From: Bacillota bacterium
GTDB lineage: Bacteria > Bacillota > DSM-12270 > Thermacetogeniales > Thermacetogeniaceae
DNA: 64,000 nucleotides
Reading direction: 5' to 3'
Assembly: GCA_013177945.1 (NCBI GenBank)
Contig: JABLXW010000015.1
Coordinates: forward strand, 144,491 to 208,490
Shown: piece after piece, positions 1 to 8,192 of the stretch
Layout of the letters: each line of letters opens with the position of its first letter
How positions within the stretch are numbered: the first letter of the stretch is position 1
Notes under the pieces: model-generated
The model's database searches: none
Told to the model about the DNA's origin: nothing
The model's input: only the letters and a program-made list of their open reading frames with translations
Position numbers and translations under genes: made by a program

Positions 1-132
1 ATCCTCAGGGCGGCCGGCTTTCAGGATGTCTTCAATCTGAGCGGCGGGTACAGGACTTACCAGGCGGCGGCCGCGCCGGCCGGCTCCCCGGCGCCCGAAA
101 CGCCGGAGGTGCGGGCACCGGGTGCGGGGTAA
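1..132 (+). CDS. C-terminal end of a rhodanese-domain protein (partial)
   Basis: The window opens inside a reading frame that ends at the TAA at 130-132. The visible 43 residues include AAGFQDVFNLSGGYRTYQ, the typical last strand and helix of a rhodanese domain, as found at the end of rhodanese-fused CoA-disulfide reductases. An Ala/Pro-rich tail follows. The active-site cysteine loop lies upstream, outside the window, so whether this is a stand-alone rhodanese or an FAD-dependent fusion cannot be decided. It converges with the leftward Fe-S gene, with only two bases between the stop codons. Confidence 0.7.
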   Translation: MLRAAGFQDVFNLSGGYRTYQAAAAPAGSPAPETPEVRAPGAG

Positions 133-134
133 CA

Positions 135-947
135 TCAGGCTGGACGCCGGGGAAATCCCTCCGGCACCCGGTTCGGGGTCTTCGCAGGTTGTTTCTTGAT
201 CAGGTGGTCTACGAGGGCGCGCCCCGCCTTTTTCTTCCGGCAGGCGGGGCACAGCCTTTCTTCGGGCTGTTTTAGGGAGAAATCGGACTCAAGCCGTTCT
301 TTGACGTACTCGATGAGGGTTTCCGCCATATAGGCGCGGCCGCACGCTTCACACCTCGCCAGCGCGAAGGTTTTGTTCCAGATGACGTGCTCCCCTTCAC
401 GTTGCGCCGCCTCGATCGCTCCTGTGGGGCAGACCTGGGCGCAGGCCCGGCACCCGAGGCACTCTGCGGCGGGCCTGCCGAAGGGAGGCGTCACCCGGCG
501 GCGCGCGCCCCGGAAGGCGAACCCGATGGCGCAGGCCCCGATCTTTTCGCAGGTGCGGACGCAGAGCCCGCACAGGGTGCACCCGGTCTCTCCGGCCGGC
601 CTGAACCCCGACTCCCGCACCCCCAGCCTCCCGGCCAGCTCCTGCACCACCGGGGCGTCCGGCGTGAGGGCAAGGAGCAGCCGCACCAGCATCCGGCGCA
701 CCTCCTGCACGCGGGGGGAATCGGTTTCCACCACGAGCCCGTCTGCCGCCGGGAGGGTGCAGGAAGCCGTGAGCCCCGGCCTCCCCCCTGCCTTCACTTC
801 CACGATGCAGAGCCGGCAGGCTCCGTAGGGGGGAAGCCCCGGGTGGTGGCAGAGGGTGGGGATCCAGATCCCTTCCCGCTGCGCCACCTCGAGAACCGTC
901 GCGGCCCCGTTGATGGGAAAGGGCTTCCCGTTAAGCGTCAGCATCAT
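135..947 (-). CDS. HoxU/NuoG-like iron-sulfur electron-transfer subunit
   Basis: The 270-residue protein starts with a plant-type [2Fe-2S] domain (Cys33, Cys44, Cys47, Cys63), followed by a two-cluster ferredoxin section (CTLCGLCVRTC and CLGCRACAQVCPTG). It ends in a CxxC...CxxC zinc-ribbon-like tail (CEACG, CPAC). This order is that of HoxU and the N-terminus of NuoG, the subunits that pass electrons between NADH modules and a partner enzyme. AAGGAG at 955-960 is 7 nt from the ATG at 947 and only 4 nt from the GTG at 950, so ATG 947 is preferred. It is the last gene of the leftward AOR/MoaD set, after a 170-bp gap holding a strong hairpin. An electron-relay role for the AOR is inference; no NuoE/NuoF partner is adjacent. 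Confidence 0.8.
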   Translation of the reverse strand: MMLTLNGKPFPINGAATVLEVAQREGIWIPTLCHHPGLPPYGACRLCIVEVKAGGRPGLTASCTLPAADGLVVETDSPRVQEVRRMLVRLLLALTPDAPVVQELAGRLGVRESGFRPAGETGCTLCGLCVRTCEKIGACAIGFAFRGARRRVTPPFGRPAAECLGCRACAQVCPTGAIEAAQREGEHVIWNKTFALARCEACGRAYMAETLIEYVKERLESDFSLKQPEERLCPACRKKKAGRALVDHLIKKQPAKTPNRVPEGFPRRPA

Positions 948-1079
948 CACTCAACTCCTTGCGCGGGACTGCTTTAATCCCGCGGATGTCGCCTACCAGG
1001 GCGAAGTCCTGGCCCCCTTGCCGGCCTCCGTTCCCCATCCCGGCGGATCAACAGAGCACCCCGTTTCAACGGCAGACTG

Positions 1080-1111
1080 AAAGGGGCGGAAATCAGCCGT
1101 TTCCGCCCCTT
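1080..1111 (-). terminator. Hairpin between moaD and the HoxU-like gene
   Basis: A perfect 12-bp stem (AAGGGGCGGAAA with TTTCCGCCCCTT) encloses a 7-base loop, 11 bases past the moaD stop. The T-run is short leftward and better rightward (CTCGACTTTTT), so it may be a partial or bidirectional terminator, or an mRNA-stabilising stem between moaD and the downstream gene. Confidence 0.55.
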
Positions 1112-1122
1112 TCTCGACTTTT

Positions 1123-1410
1123 TCAACCGCCGGCAAGTTTGGGAAAAATTGCGACTTCGTCTGTTTTTTTGAGGGGCGTCTCCAGCCCGGCCAGGTGTTC
1201 GATCGCCCTCCCGTTGACGAGGATGATCACGTTCCCGCTTAAAGAGCGCGGACCCTGTGCCTCGCGGGGCGCAAAGACCCACTCCTCGAGCCTTCTTCCG
1301 TATTTTGCGCAGAGGCTCTCCAGCAGTTCCCGGACTGTGGCTCCCTGAAAGGCGTCTGTCTCTTTCAATCCCGTAATCTCCCGCAGGAGGGCGAAAAACT
1401 TCACCTTCAC
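1123..1410 (-). CDS. moaD: MoaD-type sulfur carrier (molybdopterin synthase small subunit)
   Basis: This 95-residue ubiquitin-fold protein ends in KLAGG; the terminal Gly-Gly is adenylated and thiocarboxylated to carry sulfur for the dithiolene of molybdopterin. The start is GTG at 1408-1410 (VKVKFFALLREITG) with GGGGTGAT just upstream, 15 bases after the AOR stop. Its position directly behind AOR is common in organisms that keep a MoaD copy dedicated to tungstopterin enzymes. The adenylating MoeB/ThiF-like enzyme is 2.8 kb upstream on the same strand. MoaE is not seen in the window. Confidence 0.9.
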   Translation of the reverse strand: MKVKFFALLREITGLKETDAFQGATVRELLESLCAKYGRRLEEWVFAPREAQGPRSLSGNVIILVNGRAIEHLAGLETPLKKTDEVAIFPKLAGG

Positions 1411-1425
1411 GGGATCACCCCTGGC

Positions 1426-3246
1426 TTACAGCTGGCGCCAGGCTTCAAGCCCAAGCTCCCGGAGCTTCGCTTCCGTCGGCTTCCCTTCGGCGTCCCAGCC
1501 GCGGACCCGGTAGTATTCGTCCAGCATTTCATCGAGCTTGTGGACTGAACCCTTGAGCGGGCCGTGTCTGATCGGCTCCTTCAGCAGCCGCGGCGGCAGC
1601 GTGTCGTCTCCTCTCGTAAACCCGTTCGCCAGGTTGAAGAGGCGCTCCAGGTTCCAGATGCGCTCTCCCGCCCTGACCACGTCATCTGCGGTATATGCAA
1701 CGCCGGTGGCTGCGGTCAACTGCGCCGCGATTTCCGGCGCCCCGATGGCGAAGGTGAGGAAGAGGCAGAGGCCGGACGAGTCGACGGCAGCGGTGAGGTC
1801 CTGGAAGGTCTTCGTCCACTGCGCCTTGTCCTTGGTGCTGAGGTTGTCCAGCTTCTCGGGGATGCCCAGGATTTCCGGGGAGGTCATGTACCCCCGGACG
1901 TGGCAGCCGCCCCGGTTGCTGGTGGCGTAGTTCAGGCCGAGGCCCTGGACGCCGCGCGGGTCGTAGGCAGGGAGTTCCTGCTTCTTGACGCTCATCGAGA
2001 GTTCGGGGTGGCCGTACTTGCTGGCCAGGCGGAAGGAGCCTTCAGCCAGCTCGTTTCCGAAGCCCTCGCGGCAGGCGGTCAGCCTGGTCAGTTCCACAAT
2101 CGCTTCGGCGTCCCCGAAAGCAAGCGCCCTCCCGACCTCATCCCTGGTGATTGCGCCGTTTTCGTAGAGTTCCATGGCGCAGGCGATGGTGCTCCCCATC
2201 GTGATGGGGTCGAGGCCGAGTTCGTTGCAGAGGTTGTTAGCCTTGATGATCGCCGCCAGGTCCCCTACGCCGCAGTCGGCGCCGTAAGCCCAGACGGCCT
2301 CGTATTCGGGGCCTTCTCCAAACCCGGCGAAGGGCCCCTCGGGTACGTTCACAATCCGGCCGCAGCCGATACTGCAGCCCATGCACCCCTTGTTCCTGAG
2401 CAGGAACTTCTCTCTCAGGGTCTCGCCGCTCGTGGCTTCGGCGGCGGGGAAGGTGCCGGAATCGCGGAAGTTGTGGACCGGATAGGCGCCGGCCTGGTCG
2501 AGAATGTTCACCAGGATCGCGGTCCCGTAGAGCCCGAGGCCCTGGCCGGTAACCGGGTGCGCCTTCACCCTGGCGCGGGCGCTCATAAGGGCTTCCATGA
2601 AGCCTTCCGGATCCGCGACCCGGACGCCGCCGCTCCCTTTTACGGCTACGGCCTTCAGGTTCTTGGCGCCCATTACGGCGCCCACGCCCGAGCGGCCGGC
2701 CGCTCTGGTGTAGTCGTTTACGATACAGGCGAACCTGACCTGTTTTTCACCGGCGGGCCCGATGCAGGCAACGCGAACGGCATCGTCCGTCTCTTGCCGG
2801 ATGATGTCTGTGGCTTCGTTGACGCTCCTGCCCCAGAGGTGGGAGGCATCCCGGATCTCGACCTGGTCATCGTTAATATATACATATACCGGCCTGTCTG
2901 CTTTTCCCTCAAAGATGATCCCGTCGTAGCCGGCGAATTTCAGTTCCGGGCCCCAGTACCCTCCGGAGTTCGAGGCCGCGATCGCCCCGGTCAGGGGGGA
3001 CTTGCAGACAACATTGTAGCGGCTGGCGCTTGTTGCCAGGGTTCCCGTCAGGGGTCCGGTCATGAAGATCAGGTTATTTTTTTCACCAAGCGGGTCACCT
3101 TCAGGATCGACCTCTTTCATCCACAGACGCGTCCCCAGACCCCGCGCCCCCAGAAAGTCTTTGGCCTCTTTCGGGTCGAGGGGTTCTTTGCTGGCCGTCC
3201 TGTTGTTCAAGTTGATCCGCAGGATTTGACCTGCCCAGCCGTACAT
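1426..3246 (-). CDS. aor: Aldehyde:ferredoxin oxidoreductase (tungsten enzyme)
   Basis: The 606-residue protein matches AOR length and order: N-terminal [13 protein letters not shown], the pterin-binding block with TGPLTGT and [26 protein letters not shown], and the [4Fe-4S] motif CMGCSIGC near residue 290 with a later partner Cys in GLCLF. AORs oxidise aldehydes to carboxylic acids, or run in reverse, with two ferredoxins as electron acceptors and a bis-pterin tungsten centre. The ATG at 3246 overlaps the ferredoxin stop (TGATG) and GGGAGGTG lies about 8 nt before it, so translation is coupled. With MoaD downstream and a ferredoxin upstream this is a complete AOR operon. The exact aldehyde preference cannot be read from sequence. 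Confidence 0.92.
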   Translation of the reverse strand: MYGWAGQILRINLNNRTASKEPLDPKEAKDFLGARGLGTRLWMKEVDPEGDPLGEKNNLIFMTGPLTGTLATSASRYNVVCKSPLTGAIAASNSGGYWGPELKFAGYDGIIFEGKADRPVYVYINDDQVEIRDASHLWGRSVNEATDIIRQETDDAVRVACIGPAGEKQVRFACIVNDYTRAAGRSGVGAVMGAKNLKAVAVKGSGGVRVADPEGFMEALMSARARVKAHPVTGQGLGLYGTAILVNILDQAGAYPVHNFRDSGTFPAAEATSGETLREKFLLRNKGCMGCSIGCGRIVNVPEGPFAGFGEGPEYEAVWAYGADCGVGDLAAIIKANNLCNELGLDPITMGSTIACAMELYENGAITRDEVGRALAFGDAEAIVELTRLTACREGFGNELAEGSFRLASKYGHPELSMSVKKQELPAYDPRGVQGLGLNYATSNRGGCHVRGYMTSPEILGIPEKLDNLSTKDKAQWTKTFQDLTAAVDSSGLCLFLTFAIGAPEIAAQLTAATGVAYTADDVVRAGERIWNLERLFNLANGFTRGDDTLPPRLLKEPIRHGPLKGSVHKLDEMLDEYYRVRGWDAEGKPTEAKLRELGLEAWRQL

Positions 3247-3728
3247 CACTGCTTCACCTCCCGAAGTAGTTCTTTAAATTTCTCCGCATAGGCTTTCTTT
3301 TTGAGCAGCGTCCCCTTCGTCGCCTCCACGTAGGTTACGGCACCGGAAGGGCAGAACTTGACGCACTGGGGGTCGCCGCCGCAGAGGTCGCACTTGAGGA
3401 TTTTGTTTGTGGCCGCGTCGTAGGTTGTGTTGCCGAAAGGACAGGCGTTCAGGCACATTTTGCAGCGAAGGCACTTTTCGTTGTCTACTGTTAACGCTCC
3501 CGTTTCTTTGCTGCGGCTTAAAGCGCCCGACGGGCAAACCTTCAAACAGGCTGCAGCGTCGCACTGCAGGCACATCATCGGCACCGAGATCCCGTCAGAT
3601 TCCCATGTCAGGACGTTGATGCGGGAAGCGCTGGGTCGAAATTCCTTTTCGTGAAAGAAGGAGCAAGCGAGCTCGCACGTGCGACACGCTGTGCACTTTT
3701 CGGGATCCAGCATCAGAACTTTTGCCAT
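3246..3728 (-). CDS. Multi-cluster 4Fe-4S ferredoxin paired with AOR
   Basis: The 160-residue protein carries cysteine groups of four-cluster DmsB/CooF-like ferredoxins: [41 protein letters not shown] and [17 protein letters not shown]. It is the likely electron acceptor or relay of the downstream AOR, whose start overlaps its stop. Two starts are possible. ATG 3728 gives the usual [12 protein letters not shown] beginning but has only GGGGGA directly against it. ATG 3800 adds 24 unrelated residues, and its reading includes an AAAGGAGGTGAG ribosome-site-like stretch. I favour 3728 on protein similarity. Confidence 0.85.
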   Translation of the reverse strand: MAKVLMLDPEKCTACRTCELACSFFHEKEFRPSASRINVLTWESDGISVPMMCLQCDAAACLKVCPSGALSRSKETGALTVDNEKCLRCKMCLNACPFGNTTYDAATNKILKCDLCGGDPQCVKFCPSGAVTYVEATKGTLLKKKAYAEKFKELLREVKQ

Positions 3729-4226
3729 TCCCCCGTCCGGCCCTGAAGCAGAACTCCAGGCCGGATGCTCACCTCCTTTGATCTTGGTGGCCTCCTTCAT
3801 CCCCCTTCAGGACCGGGCCTGTCCCCTTGAGAACATTGTACCGGAAATCACAAATGCTGATGCTTTGTTTCAGGCTTCAGGCCGGTCCGCGCCTTTGAAC
3901 CTCTTCAGGCCTTTTTGCATCTCTTGAATTAACCGGGGATGATTGGAGGAGGGATCAAGGCGAAGAGAGTTCCGGGGAAGGGGTGAATGAAAGCTGCCTT
4001 CGCCATATTTATTCGACATTGAGGCCCTCTTTCCTTCCCCGGTTTGCGATAAATTTCACGAGAAGCCTCCCGCACACTCCCGGCTGCTTGGCAGGACATC
4101 TCCGCCGGCAGGCGCGGCGGCCGGGCAAAATGCGAACTTGTCAAAAACCGAACGATCTTTCTGGGCAAAATCGGGGGGATACCAAAGGAGTTCAGGGTGA
4201 GCTGCTTTTCGCCTGGGCGAAAGAAT
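3729..4226. other. Intergenic leader of the AOR operon
   Basis: About 500 bases with no convincing gene. A TACAAT hexamer on the minus strand at about 3835 could be a -10 for the ferredoxin-AOR-moaD operon, but the matching -35 is poor. I found neither a Moco-type leader nor a sigma-54 site here, unlike the island beyond 30 kb. Confidence 0.4.
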
Positions 4227-4994
4227 TCAGGCCGGGTTCAGATCACCGCAGCAGGGGCAGCTGGGCGCCCGCCTCACCTCCTGCTCGTAAAAGGAGCCTG
4301 TCAGGCCGTCGTAAAAGAGAATTCTGCCCGCGAGGGGAGTTCCCACCTTTAGCAGGAGCTTGAGGGCCTCGTGGGCCTGGAGGGTTCCGATCACTCCGGG
4401 GCTGGTGGCAAAGACGGGGATGGGCTTCTCAGAAGCCGGGGCTTTGCTGCCGGCGGGCGCGGCCGGGGGAAAGACGCAGCAGTAGCAGGGCCCCCTGCCT
4501 GGCAGAACCGTCATGAGCAAGCCGTTGAAGCCCCTCACCCCTCCCTCCACGAGGGGCTTCCCCAGCCTGACGCAGGTCTCGTTCACCAGGTAGCGGGTCT
4601 CGAAGTTGTCGAGGGCGCCGACCACGATGTCGTACGGCCCGATCAGGTCGGCGGCATTTGCCCTGTCCAGCCTGATGTGATGGGTGTTGATCTTGATTTC
4701 CGGGTTCAGCGCCTTCAGGGTGAGGCCGGCGGAAGCCGCCTTCGGCATCCCGACCCTGCCGGTGGTGTGCAGGATCTGGCGCTGCAGGTTTGAAAGCTCG
4801 ACTTCCCCGTCGTCGATGATCCCCAGGGTGCCCACCCCTGCCGCCGCCAGGTAAAAGGCGGCCGCAGATCCCAGGCCGCCCGCTCCAACGACCAGGACCC
4901 TCCCTGCAGCAAGCCTCATCTGGCCTTCCTCGCCCACCTCTTCCATGATGATCTGCCTCTGGTAGCGATTCCGCTGCGCTTCGGTTAAAGCCAT
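4227..4994 (-). CDS. ThiF/MoeB-family E1-like adenylating enzyme
   Basis: The 255-residue protein has the E1 fold: nucleotide loop VVGAGGLGS at residues 35-43, an acidic pair DD about 20 residues later, SNLQRQILH, and a zinc site formed by CYCC and CPCCG. Such enzymes adenylate the C-terminal Gly-Gly of MoaD or ThiS. With moaD in the same direction downstream, a MoeB role for tungstopterin is the simplest reading; ThiF cannot be excluded. The ATG at 4994 is placed 8 nt after GGAGGG. A longer in-frame extension to 5366 is low-complexity and has no ribosome site, so I rejected it. Confidence 0.82.
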   Translation of the reverse strand: MALTEAQRNRYQRQIIMEEVGEEGQMRLAAGRVLVVGAGGLGSAAAFYLAAAGVGTLGIIDDGEVELSNLQRQILHTTGRVGMPKAASAGLTLKALNPEIKINTHHIRLDRANAADLIGPYDIVVGALDNFETRYLVNETCVRLGKPLVEGGVRGFNGLLMTVLPGRGPCYCCVFPPAAPAGSKAPASEKPIPVFATSPGVIGTLQAHEALKLLLKVGTPLAGRILFYDGLTGSFYEQEVRRAPSCPCCGDLNPA

Positions 4995-5245
4995 TTCCTC
5001 ATCCCTCCGGGCTTCCAGATGGATTGCTTTCAAGGGTATCCCTATCAAAGATGTCTTCAGGATAATTAAACACGAAAAGCCGCCCTGGTGGCAATGGGCA
5101 AAATTTTTCGCGCCCCTGAAGCCCCTGAAATGAGGAATGGGTTTTGGAATAAAATGTGGATCAAACAAGGAGTTTTCGTGAAAAGAGAGAAAAAATCTAA
5201 CGCGCGGGCGGGAGTTTGTCAGAGAAGACTGGAGGTTTGAAAGGG

Positions 5246-5884
5246 ATGAGGTTGTTTCTGGTGAGGCACGGCGAGACCAGCTGGAACCGCGCCGAGATCT
5301 TCCGGGGTCGGATTGACGTGAAGCTGAACGAGCACGGAGTGGAGCAGGCGCGGCGGACGGCGGCAATTCTCAGCGCCTTAAATCTTGCTGCCGTTTATTC
5401 CAGCCCCCTGAGCCGCGCCCTGGAGACGGCGCGTTACATTGCGGAGCCGCACAGGCTCCCCGTGATCGTTGAAGACGGCCTGACCGATCTTGACTACGGG
5501 AAGTGGCAGGGGCTTACCCACGAAGAGGTTAAGGAACAGTACGTGGATCTTTACCGCCTGTGGAACACGGCGCCCCACAAGGTGCGCTTTGAAGAAGGGG
5601 AGAGCCTGGAGGATGTCCGGAGGCGCGCCCTCGAGGCCCTGGACCGGATCGCAGCCCGCCACAACGGGCAGAATGTCGTGGCCGTCAGCCACCGGGTTGT
5701 GACGAAGGTTGTCCTGTGCGCCCTTCTCGGCCTGGATAACTCCCACTTCTGGCACATCAGGCAGGACCCCTGCGCCGTCAACGTGCTCGAGTATTCCGAC
5801 CGGCACGGCTTCGTGATCTGCCGCCTCAACGACACCTGCCACATCAAACCCTTTTATAAGGGAATGGAGACGATTGATTTTTAG
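5246..5884 (+). CDS. Histidine phosphatase family protein (CobC/GpmB-like)
   Basis: The 212-residue protein begins MRLFLVRHGETSWN, the phosphohistidine loop RHGE of the histidine phosphatase superfamily. The later motifs SSPLSRALETA and VAVSHRVV supply the second arginine and the second histidine. Members include alpha-ribazole-phosphatase CobC and broad-range phosphatases; no neighbour here points to cobalamin, so the substrate is open. The ATG at 5246 follows GGAGGTTTGAAAGGG; a TTG start ten codons earlier is possible but has no ribosome site. The gene is divergent from the MoeB-like gene. Confidence 0.85.
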   Translation: MRLFLVRHGETSWNRAEIFRGRIDVKLNEHGVEQARRTAAILSALNLAAVYSSPLSRALETARYIAEPHRLPVIVEDGLTDLDYGKWQGLTHEEVKEQYVDLYRLWNTAPHKVRFEEGESLEDVRRRALEALDRIAARHNGQNVVAVSHRVVTKVVLCALLGLDNSHFWHIRQDPCAVNVLEYSDRHGFVICRLNDTCHIKPFYKGMETIDF

Positions 5885-5982
5885 TTTGAGTTTTGAAGCA
5901 AATGCGATAAAAAAGGACTATAACCGGCAATTTTGGGAAAAAATAAACCAGGTTTCAGTTCGCGCTTCCCTCCTTTTTGCCT

Positions 5983-6008
5983 TATAATAAAAGTCAAAGA
6001 AAGTCAAA
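5983..6008 (+). promoter_or_regulatory. CtsR operator with sigma-A -10 element
   Basis: Two exact heptads AGTCAAA at 5992-5998 and 6002-6008, separated by GAA, match the known CtsR box (RGTCAAA-NAN-RGTCAAA). TATAAT at 5983-5988 directly precedes them, so bound CtsR would sit on the transcription start. The -35 is weak. The site predicts autorepression of ctsR-mcsA-mcsB-clpC, relieved by heat or McsB activity. Confidence 0.92.
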
Positions 6009-6034
6009 GAAGTTCTGGATCGGGTGGAGGCGCA

Positions 6035-6481
6035 ATGAGTCTTGTCACGGCAATAGAGGCTTACATCAAGGAGCTGCTGAGACGGAGCCCCAGAGGCTGG
6101 GTTGAAATCAGGCGGAAAGAGATTGCCGAAAAGTTTGCCTGCGTTCCCTCCCAGGTTACGTACGTCCTTAACACCCGTTTCGACATCAGGCACGGCTATC
6201 TCGTGGAAAGCCGCCGGGGTGGAGGCGGCTGCATCAGAATCTGCAGGCTGGATGCCGCGTCGGCATCCGGGAGCCCGGGTGAAGCAAAAGTCGAGACCCT
6301 GAGGAGGGATTTCCGGGATGCGCTGCAGTTCCTGGCCGAGAAGGGGATGTTAACGGACCGGGAGCTTGCCCTTTTGAACACCGTTTTCCGGGCCCTCGAA
6401 ACGAGCGTTTCGGGTGATGACTGGAATTACCTCAAGCTCCAGATCCTCAGGGAGATTATCGCTGCAGGAGGCTTCAGGTAG
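6035..6481 (+). CDS. ctsR: Transcriptional repressor of class III heat-shock genes
   Basis: The 148-residue protein begins MSLVTAIEAYIKELLRR and carries the winged-helix core with FDIRHGYLVESRRGGGG, the glycine-rich wing loop that senses temperature in Firmicutes CtsR. The C-terminal helical half dimerises and binds McsB. The first gene of the classic four-gene operon, it has its own operator 27 bases upstream. ATG 6035 is chosen because homology starts there and GGTGGAGG precedes it. Confidence 0.95.
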   Translation: MSLVTAIEAYIKELLRRSPRGWVEIRRKEIAEKFACVPSQVTYVLNTRFDIRHGYLVESRRGGGGCIRICRLDAASASGSPGEAKVETLRRDFRDALQFLAEKGMLTDRELALLNTVFRALETSVSGDDWNYLKLQILREIIAAGGFR

Positions 6482-6532
6482 GAGAGCTGCTGGTCCGGCG
6501 GCGCGGCCGGGGGCCGGAAGGGAGTGAAGGAG

Positions 6533-7033
6533 ATGTACTGCGAAGAATGCCAGAAGAGGCCGGCTACGGTGCACCTCACGAAAATCCAGAACAACAAAAA
6601 AACAGAACTCCACCTCTGTGAGGAGTGCGCCCGGCGCCATCACGAAATACCTTTCAATTTCGAACCGAATTTTTCGATCCACAAGTTTCTTGCGGGTTTG
6701 CTGGACGGCACTCCGCTTGAGGTGGCCCCGGTTGCCAGCCCCCAGTGCCCCAAGTGCAAGCTCACCTACGCCCAGTTCGGTCAGGTGGGGCGTTTCGGGT
6801 GCAGCGAGTGCTACCGGACCTTCGAAAGGTGGCTGGGTCCGCTCTTTCGCAGGGTCCAGGGAAGCACCCGGCACGGAGGGAAGGTGCCCCGGCGGGCCGG
6901 CGGGAGGCTGAAGTTCAGGCAGGAAATCGAGCGGCTGCGGGAAGAACTGCAAAAAGCCATCCGTGCCGAGGCCTACGAGCGGGCGGCCGAACTGAGGGAT
7001 CGCATCCGCGCCCTGGAGCAGAAGCTTGAATAG
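6533..7033 (+). CDS. mcsA: McsA, zinc-finger activator of the McsB arginine kinase
   Basis: The 166-residue protein starts MYCEECQKRPATVHLT. It has two paired CxxC zinc sites (CEEC...CEEC and CPKC...CSEC) and a C-terminal UVR motif (REELQKAIRAEAYERAAELRD). McsA activates McsB and links it to CtsR and ClpC. ATG 6533 lies 8 nt from AGGGAG; the GTG at 6524 is an alternative. The neighbours fix the identity. Confidence 0.95.
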   Translation: MYCEECQKRPATVHLTKIQNNKKTELHLCEECARRHHEIPFNFEPNFSIHKFLAGLLDGTPLEVAPVASPQCPKCKLTYAQFGQVGRFGCSECYRTFERWLGPLFRRVQGSTRHGGKVPRRAGGRLKFRQEIERLREELQKAIRAEAYERAAELRDRIRALEQKLE

Positions 7034-7049
7034 CGCAGGAGAGAGGATC

Positions 7050-8117
7050 ATGACGATTCAGGACCATCTCAATACCGCCTACGCCAGGTGGATGGAAGGG
7101 GCGGGGCCTTACGCCCACATTGTGATCAGCAGCCGCATCCGGCTGGCCAGGAACCTCGCCGCCTATCCTTTCCCGCACCTGCAGTCTCCGGAGCAGGGGC
7201 GGGAGGTCTTCAGCCGGGTTCGGAGGGCGCTGTCTGCCTCCGAGGTCCGGCAGCAGCTGGGGTCCTTTGCCTTTGCCGCGCTGGAGGCGCTGTCTCCCCT
7301 GGACAGGCAGATCCTGGTGGAGAAGCACCTGATCAGCCCCCACCACGCTCAGGATGAGGGAGAGGGGCGGGGGCTCGTTTTGCGGGATGACGAGGCAGTG
7401 AGCATCATGGTGAACGAGGAGGATCATCTCCGGATCCAGGTTCTCTTCCCGGCCCTCCAGCTGGAGGCTGCCTGGGAGCTGGCCAGCCAGGTGGACGACG
7501 CCCTGGAGAGCAGGCTTGACTTTGCTTACGACGAGCAGTACGGGTATCTCACCTGCTGCCCCACCAACGTCGGGACGGGCCTGCGGGCTTCGGTGATGAT
7601 GCACCTTCCCGGCCTCGTGATGACGAACCAGGCGAACCGGGTCTTCACGACCCTTGCAAAGCTGGGTTTCGTGGTGCGGGGGCTCTACGGGGAGGGAACC
7701 GAGGCAAAGGGGAACCTCTTCCAGATTTCCAACCAGATCACCCTCGGCCCGCGGGAGGAGGAAATAAACGGGAATCTGACGGCGGTCAGCAAGCAGGTCA
7801 TCGAGCAGGAGGAGCTGGCGCGGGAGAGCCTGCAGAAGGAGAAGAGCGCCCAGCTCAAGGACAGAATCCTCCGCTCCTACGGGATCCTTACCAATGCCTA
7901 CATCATCAGCTCGGAGGAGGCGATGGACCTCCTCTCGAACCTGCGCCTTGGCCTCGACCTGGGGCTTCTGCGGAACCTCGACAACAGAACCCTGAATGAA
8001 CTCCTGGTGCGGACGCGGCCCGCCTTTCTTCAGAAGATGGCGGGAAGAGAGATGGATGCCTTTAACCGCGATCTCATGCGGGCGGCGATCATCCGGGAGG
8101 CCCTGGCGAGAACATAA
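7050..8117 (+). CDS. mcsB: Protein arginine kinase McsB
   Basis: The 355-residue ATP:guanido phosphotransferase-like protein shows SSRIRLARNLAAYPFP, NEEDHLRIQ and the signature loop CPTNVGTGLRASVMMHLP. It phosphorylates arginines, marking proteins for ClpCP and inactivating CtsR. ATG 7050 follows AGGAGAGAGG; the TTG-led extension overlapping mcsA lacks a better site. Confidence 0.95.
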   Translation: MTIQDHLNTAYARWMEGAGPYAHIVISSRIRLARNLAAYPFPHLQSPEQGREVFSRVRRALSASEVRQQLGSFAFAALEALSPLDRQILVEKHLISPHHAQDEGEGRGLVLRDDEAVSIMVNEEDHLRIQVLFPALQLEAAWELASQVDDALESRLDFAYDEQYGYLTCCPTNVGTGLRASVMMHLPGLVMTNQANRVFTTLAKLGFVVRGLYGEGTEAKGNLFQISNQITLGPREEEINGNLTAVSKQVIEQEELARESLQKEKSAQLKDRILRSYGILTNAYIISSEEAMDLLSNLRLGLDLGLLRNLDNRTLNELLVRTRPAFLQKMAGREMDAFNRDLMRAAIIREALART

Positions 8118-8192
8118 ACACCTCGCAAAAAGTTTTTGGAAGTTTGATCCGGCGGCGCGAGGATATTTCAAATCAGGAGGTGGCTTGCCCTG

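Noticed and set aside
1564..3291. A 575-codon frame antisense to AOR, and similar long antisense frames over cooS and the oxidoreductases
   Set aside because: Same cause; the sense strand carries clear family motifs.
4995..5366. N-terminal extension of the ThiF/MoeB-like protein
   Set aside because: Low-complexity residues overlapping the divergent gene; the family start and ribosome site are at 4994.
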